Assembly: GCA_031285415.1 (NCBI GenBank)
Contig: JAITWF010000053.1
Location: forward strand, 1 to 6,496
Direction: 5' to 3'
Length of the DNA stretch: 6,496 nt
DNA from: Deferribacteraceae bacterium
GTDB taxonomy: Bacteria; Chrysiogenota; Deferribacteres; Deferribacterales; JAISNW01
A model generated the notes under the pieces. The model was not told the DNA's origin. It worked only from the letters and a program-made list of their open reading frames with translations, and made no database searches. A program made the position numbers and the translations under genes. Of this stretch, positions 1 to 4,861 are shown piece after piece; position 1 is the stretch's first letter, and each line of letters opens with the position of its first letter.

Positions 1-696
1 GTAGCGATGTCTGCACTGCTAGGTCTATCGCTCACCTCTAAGGCTGGCGGTTTGATAGGTGTAGCTACAAATACAACTATCATAGGCTCCTGCTTCAACG
101 GAAACCTATCGTCAGACGGTCTTGTTAAATTGACCTCGAACCTTGGCGGTATCGTTGGCGAGGCAAGCTCAACCTCAATCGAGGCGAGCTACTCGACCGG
201 TACAATAGCACTGAACGGTGTCCTATCGAATGCCGCTGGTATCGTTGCAGTGCTAACGGATAGCCAGATAACAGAGAGCTACTCGACGATGAATATCAAT
301 AGTAGCATTCTAAACCTAGTAGGTGTCAGCCTTTCAAGTATCGCTGCTAACGTATCTGGCTCTAGTAGCGTAACGTACTCGGTCGCAGCGACAGGCAATA
401 TCAATAGCCTTGTATCTGGTCTACTTAGCCCAATCCTACCAGGTATGAGCAGAGTGTGCGGTGTAGTCTATAGCGGTGTATGCTCGAATAACTATGCAAG
501 TGACGATATGCTATACAGCGGCTTGCTAGTTTTAGAGGGTCTAGACGCAGGGCTAGACACCAACGATGGCGCAACTGCCGCACTGGAAGACCTCTATAAA
601 GAGGGCTTCTATACAGGTGCCGCTGGCACAGTGCTCAGTTGGGATTTCTATGATATGTGGAAGGCGAATACGAACGCCATGCCAACATTTAAATAG
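1..696 (+). CDS. C-terminal part of a GLUG-repeat surface/adhesin-like protein (5' end outside window)
   Basis: The reading frame is open to the first base, so this is the tail of a longer protein; the first ATG, at 7, is probably internal. Numbering from that ATG, there are degenerate repeats of about 30 residues built around a GG(I/L)(I/V)G core followed by a short polar strand ending in SYSTG or a variant: GGLIG at 14-18, GGIVG at 47-51 with SYSTGTI at 61-67, and a weaker AGIVAV with SYSTMNI near 77-97. This is the pattern of the GLUG motif, known from large secreted or surface-attached bacterial proteins with beta-helical repeats. The repeats decay after about residue 130. The protein ends in WDFYDMWKANTNAMPTFK, resembling the usual W-D-F...W close of such repeats. 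Composition is rich in Ser, Gly, Ile, Leu and Ala, with few charges until the end. No membrane anchor or sorting signal is visible. The family is an inference from the repeat pattern, and the ligand and export route are unknown. Confidence 0.75.
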   Translation, partial: VAMSALLGLSLTSKAGGLIGVATNTTIIGSCFNGNLSSDGLVKLTSNLGGIVGEASSTSIEASYSTGTIALNGVLSNAAGIVAVLTDSQITESYSTMNINSSILNLVGVSLSSIAANVSGSSSVTYSVAATGNINSLVSGLLSPILPGMSRVCGVVYSGVCSNNYASDDMLYSGLLVLEGLDAGLDTNDGATAALEDLYKEGFYTGAAGTVLSWDFYDMWKANTNAMPTFK

Positions 697-702
697 GTAC
701 CA

Positions 703-725
703 CCCTATCCCCCCTCCCTCCCCCC
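703..725 (-). other. Canonical G-quadruplex motif just after the GLUG-repeat gene
   Basis: Read on the - strand, this stretch has four G-tracts of 6, 3, 6 and 3 bases separated by loops of 1, 1 and 3 bases (A, A, ATA), which meets the standard G3+N1-7 rule. It begins 7 bases after the TAG stop of the upstream gene and lies on the template strand of that gene. The motif itself is read directly; folding in the cell is inference. Confidence 0.6.
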
Positions 726-755
726 TCTTTCGTAAATAGATGTGGAAGAGGGGGG
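720..755. repeat. GC-rich inverted repeat (hairpin 1) downstream of the GLUG-repeat gene
   Basis: CCCCCCTCTT at 720-729 is perfectly complementary to AAGAGGGGGG at 746-755, giving a 10-bp stem with a 16-base loop. No T-tract follows on either strand, so it is not a typical intrinsic terminator. It could still slow polymerase or protect the 3' end of the upstream transcript. Confidence 0.55.
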
Positions 756-844
756 GAAATATCTCTACGGGGGGATCTGGCTCCCCCCGTATGCCCCCCT
801 AATTAGGATATTTCTCCGCAGGCGCATGTCCTGCTACGAAATAT
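753..844 (+). other. Two competing AT-rich stems in the region 5' of the chemoreceptor gene
   Basis: ATATTTC at 808-814 can pair in two ways. Upstream, GAAATATC at 756-763 pairs with GATATTTC at 807-814; with flanking G-C and G-U pairs the stem covers 753-764 and 806-817 and encloses hairpin 2. Downstream, GAAATAT at 838-844 pairs with the same 808-814 bases, enclosing a 5-bp stem GCAGG/CCTGC (818-822 with 830-834) across a symmetric 3-by-3 internal loop. The two folds exclude each other. Complementarity is read directly; a regulatory role is inference, and it is unknown whether the region is transcribed as part of the chemoreceptor mRNA. It matches no riboswitch family I recognise. Confidence 0.35.
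766..791. repeat. GC-rich inverted repeat (hairpin 2) upstream of the chemoreceptor gene
   Basis: TACGGGGGGA at 766-775 pairs perfectly with TCCCCCCGTA at 782-791 around a six-base loop (TCTGGC). Like hairpin 1, it is built on a run of six G/C pairs and lacks a T-tract. It sits inside a larger possible stem formed by 753-764 and 806-817. Confidence 0.6.
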
Positions 845-865
845 TTCATAATTTAGAACCTATGA

Positions 866-871
866 AGAGGG
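866..871 (+). promoter_or_regulatory. Ribosome binding site of the chemoreceptor gene
   Basis: AGAGGG ends seven bases before the ATG at 879, supporting that start codon. A CATAAT at 847-852 could serve as a -10 box, but no acceptable -35 hexamer lies 16 to 18 bases upstream, so no promoter is called. Confidence 0.6.
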
Positions 872-878
872 TATTTAT

Positions 879-2240
879 ATGTTTTTAAAAAACATCTTTG
901 GAAAGAAAAATCACAAGATACAAGAGTTACAGGCCGAGCTAGCTATTAAGTCCGACGAGCTAGACGAGCAGAGGATGATTACCGATAGCCTAGATTTCTG
1001 TCAGTTCGTTGGACTGACGGTGAAGAAGGGCAACAAGGTGCTCTTTCAAGACACACTATCGAGCAATTCCGACGTAGATCAGCACCCTGGCGACGGCGGT
1101 CAGTACGAAAAAGATGGCTACCGCTACAACTACTGCCGTGCAAATGTAAAGGGTATGGAGATCACCGAACTATATCGAGAGCGCAATGAGGAGAGCTTGA
1201 AAGATTTCGTTGCGCAGGAGTCGTCCAACACTAGCCGTGAGTTTATGATGATGTTTCAAACGGTGATGGCGAAGATGCAGGGGATGCTAGAGGAGCTGAA
1301 CAACCTTGCTCAATCCTCCTCCGACCATGCAACCACTGGCGAAGGTATAGTGGATCAGGTTATAAAAGACTCCGAAAGCCTGAATAGATCTGTCGATGAC
1401 GCTGGCGTGCAGTCTGATAATATGGTAACGATGTCGAACGCAATCCGTGGCGTGACAGACCTGATCATCGATATTGCAGGGCAGACGAACCTACTATCGC
1501 TGAACGCCTCCATCGAGGCGGCACGAGCTGGCGAGATGGGCAAAGGCTTCGCCGTTGTGGCAGATGAGGTGCGCAAGCTCGCCTTCAAAACTGAACAGGC
1601 GACTGGCGATATCGAGAAGGAGATCTCCTCTATACACCAAAACTCTAGCAAGATGAAAGATGAGATGGTGAAGCTTTCGCAGAAGGGGGATCAGCTGGAT
1701 GAAAACGCCGACGCTATCCGCAAGGCGTTCGCCTCATTCAAGATAGAGTCCTCCAATACTTCGCTTGCCGCAAAGCAGATGTTAAATATCCTATTCGGCA
1801 ACCTGACGAAGCTCGATCATATGGTCTTCTATAGCAAGGTGACGAACTATGTGATGACTAATGGGCAGGTAGATTTTGCCGCCACAAGCCATCATGAGTG
1901 CCGACTGGGTAAATGGTACGATTCGGGGCAGGGCAAACAGCTCTATAGCCAGCTAAAGAGCTACAGATCGCTAGAGGCTCCGCACGGCAAATTCCACGCA
2001 CTTGCGCAGGAGTGCAAGAAGATCGATCTATCAACGCTGACGCAACACTCAAAGGATCACCTCAAGAGTATCCTTTTAGAGATGAGTAAATGCTCAGGAA
2101 TGGTGTGCGACGCACTGGACGCTATAATGGCAGAGAAGTCTGTAGAGCTGGATAAATTGGCGATAGAGCCGATAAAAGAGGAGCTAGTAGAGCAGATAAA
2201 TCGTACGCATGTGAGTAGGCGTGCAGCTGTTGTACATTAA
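879..2240 (+). CDS. Soluble methyl-accepting chemotaxis protein with C-terminal CZB zinc-binding domain (TlpD-like)
   Basis: This is a cytoplasmic chemoreceptor that should relay a signal to CheA/CheW arrays. The 453-residue product has no hydrophobic segment long enough to cross a membrane. In order: a basic start, a short coiled coil at about 13-38, an unassigned region at about 39-110 with Cys41 and Cys86, then the helical signalling hairpin at about 115-305. Its tip is unmistakable: GQTNLLSLNASIEAARAG at 201-218, then GKGFAVVADEVRKLA at 221-235. The end (about 308-415) is a CZB domain with the expected 3His-1Cys zinc ligands: His314 (LDH), Cys341 (ECRLGKWY), His369 and His373 (PHGKFH). 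In the known family, Helicobacter pylori TlpD and the E. coli cyclase DgcZ use this domain to sense zinc or, for TlpD, oxidants such as hypochlorous acid. There is no C-terminal CheR/CheB-docking pentapeptide. Length is close to TlpD (about 430 residues). The ATG at 879 is supported by AGAGGG seven bases upstream. The ligand is not determinable here. Confidence 0.95.
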   Translation: MFLKNIFGKKNHKIQELQAELAIKSDELDEQRMITDSLDFCQFVGLTVKKGNKVLFQDTLSSNSDVDQHPGDGGQYEKDGYRYNYCRANVKGMEITELYRERNEESLKDFVAQESSNTSREFMMMFQTVMAKMQGMLEELNNLAQSSSDHATTGEGIVDQVIKDSESLNRSVDDAGVQSDNMVTMSNAIRGVTDLIIDIAGQTNLLSLNASIEAARAGEMGKGFAVVADEVRKLAFKTEQATGDIEKEISSIHQNSSKMKDEMVKLSQKGDQLDENADAIRKAFASFKIESSNTSLAAKQMLNILFGNLTKLDHMVFYSKVTNYVMTNGQVDFAATSHHECRLGKWYDSGQGKQLYSQLKSYRSLEAPHGKFHALAQECKKIDLSTLTQHSKDHLKSILLEMSKCSGMVCDALDAIMAEKSVELDKLAIEPIKEELVEQINRTHVSRRAAVVH

Positions 2241-2282
2241 AAAAATCCCCTCTCCCTTGATCCCTCCCCCCTATGGGGAGGG
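2239..2282 (-). terminator. Probable 3' end signal of the malic enzyme gene: G-rich RNA followed by T7
   Basis: Transcription leaving the malic enzyme gene on the - strand passes a hairpin (2262-2269 with 2275-2282). It then meets a G-run series that fits the G-quadruplex rule (2271 down to 2247: tracts of 6, 3, 3 and 4 with loops A, ATCAA, AGA), then one A and seven T (2245-2239). The last G-tracts, GGGAGAGGGG, can also close the outer 10-bp stem with the complement of 2345-2354, placing the T-tract right after a stem as in intrinsic terminators, though with a long loop. The T-tract overlaps the stop codon of the convergent chemoreceptor gene. Termination is inferred. Confidence 0.45.
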
Positions 2283-2354
2283 GTTGGAAGTTTGAGGCTA
2301 AAAGGTTATTTCCCTCCCCCTTGGGGGGAGGGTGCCCGAAGGGCGGGAGAGGGG
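2247..2354. repeat. REP-like element: two matching hairpins inside a 10-bp terminal inverted repeat
   Basis: CCCCTCTCCC at 2247-2256 and GGGAGAGGGG at 2345-2354 form a perfect 10-bp inverted repeat that bounds the element. Inside are two hairpins with identical 8-bp stems, CCCTCCCC/GGGGAGGG: 2262-2269 with 2275-2282, and 2312-2319 with 2325-2332. A small GCCC-GAA-GGGC hairpin lies at 2334-2344. The element fills almost the whole gap between two convergent genes, where REP/BIME-type elements typically sit. G/C-run elements with a CCCTTCGGGC turn between C-rich arms are, from general experience, scattered through many bacterial genomes. Whether this one is multicopy here cannot be judged from one window, although the gap at 697-800 shares the 11-mer CCCTCCCCCCT. 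It may also act as a bidirectional transcription barrier. Confidence 0.6.
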
Positions 2355-2365
2355 TTGCCTCTTCT

Positions 2366-3652
2366 CTATTTCATCATTCTCTTAATAAGCTCTTTCTTAT
2401 ACTCTTCCATATCTTTGATAGGCTGTTTTGCCACATTTGTATCCATCGCCGCCTGTGCCACAGCGGAGGCAACCCACGTTAACGCTCTAGAGTCGAACGC
2501 CTTTGGTATAATATAAGTTCTGCCTAATGTGAGCTCTTCATCGGGGAAGATCTGTTTTACCTCGTCGGTTACAGGCTCTTTTGCAAGCTTTGACAGCGCA
2601 AGGGAGGCAGCCATCTTCATCTCATCGTTTATAGTTGTGGCGCACACATCCAGCGCACCTCTGAATATAAATGGGAAGCAGAGGACGTTGTTCACCTGAT
2701 TAGGGTAGTCGCTTCTGCCTGTGCAGACGATAGCGTCCGTTCTGATAGCGGCAACTGCCTCTGGTGTGATCTCTGGATCTGGGTTTGCCATAGCCATAAT
2801 GATCGGGTTTGGTGCGAGGTTGCGAATCATCTCATCGCTAAACGCCCCTTTCGAGGATAATCCCATAAGGACGTCGGCACCGTGCGCCGCCTCTGCAAGC
2901 GTTCTGCGGTCGGTGTAGGCAGCCATCTCCTCTTTATACTCGTTCATCCCCTCTTCACGACCCTCATATATAACACCCTTTGTATCGCACATAATGAGGT
3001 TATCTTTCAGAATGCCAAGGCGTACCAAGTGTTTACCGATCGATATGCCAGAGGCTCCAGCTCCATTGATTACGACTTTGAGCTCGTTCATCTTCTTGCC
3101 GACAACTTCGCATGCGTTCAACACTGCCGCTCCAGCGATTATCGCTGTGCCGTGCTGATCATCGTGGAAAACAGGGATCGATAGATCTTGCAGCGCCGCC
3201 TCTATCTCAAAACACTCTGGCGCACGGATATCTTCCAGGTTGATACCGCCAAATGTAGGCTCCAGCATACGGCATACCGATATGACATCTGCCGCAGTAG
3301 GTGCATTCACCTCTATATCAAATACGTCAACGTCGGCAAAACGCTTGAATAGAATCCCCTTCCCCTCCATAACAGGCTTGCCTGCTAGAGGGCCGATATT
3401 GCCAAGACCCAACACCGCTGTGCCATTTGATAGTACAGCTACAAGGTTTCCCTTTGCAGTATATTTGCGTGCATCCTCTGGATTTTGTTTGATAGCTTCG
3501 CATGCATGCGCCACACCTGGAGAGTATGCAAGCGATAGATCACGCTGAGTTTTGCACTCCTTTGTAGCTATAACCTCTATTTTGCCTGGACGACCCGCTG
3601 AATGATACAGTAAGGCCTCCTCTTTAGTAAACTTCTTTCCTGTTGCTCCCAT
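2366..3652 (-). CDS. maeB: NADP-dependent malic enzyme, short form (oxaloacetate-decarboxylating)
   Basis: The enzyme oxidatively decarboxylates malate to pyruvate and CO2 in the cytoplasm, reducing NAD(P)+ and linking the citric acid cycle to pyruvate. The product has 428 residues. The N-terminal malic domain has the catalytic tyrosine in LAYSPGVA (Tyr43) and the catalytic lysine in EGKGILFKRFADVD (Lys98). Metal-binding acids are in NLEDIRAPECFEIE (Glu140, Asp141) and FHDDQHGTA (Asp164, Asp165). The NAD-binding domain opens with the Rossmann loop INGAGASGISIG (195-206). A further conserved block, YPNQVNNVLCFPFIFRGALD, lies at 316-335. It lacks the phosphotransacetylase-like C-terminal domain of the roughly 760-residue E. 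coli MaeB, so it is the short form found in many bacteria. NADP rather than NAD preference is assumed from the family, not read from the sequence. AGGAG at 3660-3664 lies seven bases before the ATG. It is convergent with the chemoreceptor gene and divergent from the lpt operon, and appears monocistronic. Confidence 0.93.
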   Translation of the reverse strand: MGATGKKFTKEEALLYHSAGRPGKIEVIATKECKTQRDLSLAYSPGVAHACEAIKQNPEDARKYTAKGNLVAVLSNGTAVLGLGNIGPLAGKPVMEGKGILFKRFADVDVFDIEVNAPTAADVISVCRMLEPTFGGINLEDIRAPECFEIEAALQDLSIPVFHDDQHGTAIIAGAAVLNACEVVGKKMNELKVVINGAGASGISIGKHLVRLGILKDNLIMCDTKGVIYEGREEGMNEYKEEMAAYTDRRTLAEAAHGADVLMGLSSKGAFSDEMIRNLAPNPIIMAMANPDPEITPEAVAAIRTDAIVCTGRSDYPNQVNNVLCFPFIFRGALDVCATTINDEMKMAASLALSKLAKEPVTDEVKQIFPDEELTLGRTYIIPKAFDSRALTWVASAVAQAAMDTNVAKQPIKDMEEYKKELIKRMMK

Positions 3653-3659
3653 CGTCCTT

Positions 3660-3664
3660 CTCCT
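3660..3664 (-). promoter_or_regulatory. Ribosome binding site of the malic enzyme gene
   Basis: AGGAG on the - strand ends seven bases before the ATG whose first base is 3652. The longer stretch AGGAGAAGG offers a second, closer pairing register. It fixes the start codon chosen for the malic enzyme. Confidence 0.75.
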
Positions 3665-3687
3665 AAAGTCATCTAATTTAATCGGTC

Positions 3688-3716
3688 ATAATATACTAAT
3701 AAAAAGATAACTTCAA
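3688..3716 (-). promoter_or_regulatory. Sigma-70-type promoter of the malic enzyme gene
   Basis: On the - strand, TTGAAG (3716-3711) is followed after 17 bases by TATTAT (3693-3688), a good match in sequence and spacing to the housekeeping consensus TTGACA-N17-TATAAT. Transcription would start near 3681, giving a leader of about 28 bases that contains the ribosome binding site. Read from the sequence; activity is inferred. Confidence 0.6.
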
Positions 3717-3824
3717 GCATTAAATTTATTTGTTATATCAACAATAGATCAAAAAATTTATGCCCTTGCAAAAAATGTGCCAAACATAATAATCCCCTTG
3801 CACGTAGGAAATTAATAGGATATA
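3717..3824 (+). promoter_or_regulatory. AT-rich upstream region of the lpt operon, promoter not resolved
   Basis: The operon must be transcribed from this gap, because the neighbouring gene points the other way. TTGCAA at 3766-3771 could be a -35 box, but the nearest -10-like hexamers (CATAAT at 3785, TAATAA at 3787, AATAAT at 3788) leave spacers of only 13 to 16 bases. Two possible protein-binding patterns occur: the inverted repeat TTGTT-N5-AACAA at 3730-3744, and two direct copies of CCCTTGCA at 3763-3770 and 3795-3802, 32 bases apart (about three helical turns). I cannot assign either to a known regulator. Confidence 0.35.
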
Positions 3825-4385
3825 TTGTCAGTTATGTTTAGAAGGGTATTTAGTATAGTATCTATTGCTGTTTTTGCCTCTCTGCTCCTCTATATGAACC
3901 TCACTGGTGAAGAGGAGTTGCAGATGCCTAGTGTGATGATTCCACAGAACCATATCTCGATGGAGGGGGTCACCTTTCTGCGAGGGTTTGGTGTGGATGG
4001 TGGATATATTACCGTTACTGCGCAGAACGCATATCTAGACCAGAATAGCAATACTATCACCCTTCACGATACCGATATGGTGTTGAAAGATGGCAAGAAC
4101 GACCTCGTTGCATACTCGGAACGTGGGCTATATGTGATAAATAGAAGCCTCTCCACATCGGGCAACGTTCATGGCGTGTGGAACGAGCTGACATATACTG
4201 TAGGCGAGGGAGGTACCTTTAATTACGACTTCCTCACGCAGAAGAGCGTTATGGGCGATAACGTCACCTTTACTACCGATACGTCGTATATAAAATCCAC
4301 CCGAATGGATTACGATGGCGCAACCCAGATGATGATATTCAGTGGAGATGTAGAGATGTTTTTAGCTGGAGATACATTGAAATGA
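3825..4385 (+). CDS. lptC: LptC, inner-membrane-anchored LPS export protein
   Basis: LptC anchors the periplasmic LPS bridge to the inner-membrane LptB2FG complex and passes LPS on to LptA. The 186-residue product begins with a short basic stretch and one hydrophobic segment (about residues 9-26) that acts as the membrane anchor. About 150 periplasmic residues follow, with the alternating polar/hydrophobic strands of the LptA/LptC beta-jellyroll, for example ITVTAQNAYLDQNSNTITLHD (62-82 region) and MDYDGATQMMIFSGDVEMFL (161-180). Length matches the family (about 190). LptC sequences diverge strongly, so position before lptA and lptB carries much of the weight. The start is uncertain: TTG at 3825 has AGGA (3817-3820) only four bases upstream, while ATG at 3834, giving a protein three residues shorter, sits 13 bases from it. 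The stop overlaps the lptA start by four bases (ATGA). It is the first gene of the operon. Confidence 0.85.
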   Translation: MSVMFRRVFSIVSIAVFASLLLYMNLTGEEELQMPSVMIPQNHISMEGVTFLRGFGVDGGYITVTAQNAYLDQNSNTITLHDTDMVLKDGKNDLVAYSERGLYVINRSLSTSGNVHGVWNELTYTVGEGGTFNYDFLTQKSVMGDNVTFTTDTSYIKSTRMDYDGATQMMIFSGDVEMFLAGDTLK

Positions 4386-4861
4386 AGATACTAATTATTA
4401 TATTGTTGTTCCCTATATATCTATACGCACAGGAGGCTATGCCAGTCTCCTCCGCAGGGCCTGTTAAGGTGCATGCCAACAATATGCAGTACTTTGGTAG
4501 CGAAAGCAGGGCAGAGTTCAAAGGCTCGGTCGTAGCATCAAATGACAACTTCACCTTAACCTCCGATAGAGTTAACGTATTCTTTAATAATAAGAATGAG
4601 GTGCTACGTATCGTCTGCAAGGGGAATGTGAACTTTAAGACGGCGGAGATCCTTGCTGTATCGACCGATGCAGAGCTAAATCAGGTGACGAAGATTATCA
4701 CTATGAAGGGTGGGGCGAAGGTCTGGCAGAGGGAGAACTATCTAGAGGGGGAGACTGTAAACCTACAGTACGAGACGAAAGAGGTTCTCGTGGATAAAGG
4801 CTCCTCCGAAAGGGTCACTGTTATATTTACCCCATCAGACAATGGGAGCGTTGCACAATGA
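4382..4861 (+). CDS. lptA: LptA, periplasmic LPS transport bridge protein
   Basis: LptA forms the periplasmic bridge that carries LPS from LptC to LptD at the outer membrane. The 159-residue product starts with a signal peptide: MK, a hydrophobic core ILIIILLFPIYLY, then A-Q-E-A, suggesting cleavage near residues 16-19. The mature part is an OstA-like beta-jellyroll. Typical pieces are VKVHANNMQYFGSESRAEFKGSV (28-50 region), DNFTLTSDRVNVFF (55-68) and a second half with MKGGAKVWQRENYLEGETVNL (108-128 region), echoing the family pattern of gain of a repressed strand followed by G-x-V. The length is slightly below the roughly 185 residues of E. coli LptA. The ATG at 4382 overlaps the lptC stop (ATGA) and has GGAG at 4368-4371, ten bases upstream. 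The stop overlaps the lptB start by four bases, so the three genes are probably translationally coupled. The call rests on the signal peptide, fold pattern and position. Confidence 0.87.
   Translation: MKILIIILLFPIYLYAQEAMPVSSAGPVKVHANNMQYFGSESRAEFKGSVVASNDNFTLTSDRVNVFFNNKNEVLRIVCKGNVNFKTAEILAVSTDAELNQVTKIITMKGGAKVWQRENYLEGETVNLQYETKEVLVDKGSSERVTVIFTPSDNGSVAQ

Noticed and set aside
720..791. Intrinsic terminators for the GLUG-repeat gene
   Set aside because: Both hairpins are strong but neither is followed by a T-tract on the + strand, so they are reported as inverted repeats only.
697..800. CRISPR array or tandem repeat made of the C- and G-runs
   Set aside because: There is no regular repeat-spacer spacing; the pattern is two separate hairpins plus a C-run block.
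1355..1651. Open frame of 98 codons on the - strand inside the chemoreceptor gene
   Set aside because: It is fully antisense to the highly conserved MCP signalling region and gives a Ser/Ala-rich product with no recognisable features.
1858..2052. Open frame of 64 codons on the - strand inside the CZB-coding region
   Set aside because: It is antisense to the conserved zinc-ligand motifs and has no domain or context of its own.
2273..2516. Two overlapping short + strand frames across the repeat element and the end of the malic enzyme gene
   Set aside because: They start inside the G/C-run element and run antisense to the conserved 3' part of the malic enzyme gene; the products show only repeat-derived Gly/Arg-rich starts.
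2721..3548. Several + strand frames of 65 to 102 codons within the malic enzyme gene
   Set aside because: They are shadows of a well-conserved - strand gene, with no family features.
3730..3744. FNR/CRP-type binding site (TTGTTATATCAACAA)
   Set aside because: The half-sites TTGTT and AACAA with a five-base spacer do not match the FNR pattern TTGAT-N4-ATCAA or the CRP pattern.
3762..3802. Sigma-54 promoter for the lpt-rpoN operon (autoregulation)
   Set aside because: The TTGCA stretches lack a GG dinucleotide at the right distance upstream to form a -24/-12 pair.
4339..4620. Open frame of 93 codons on the - strand across the lptC/lptA junction
   Set aside because: It is antisense to two supported genes and has no recognisable content.
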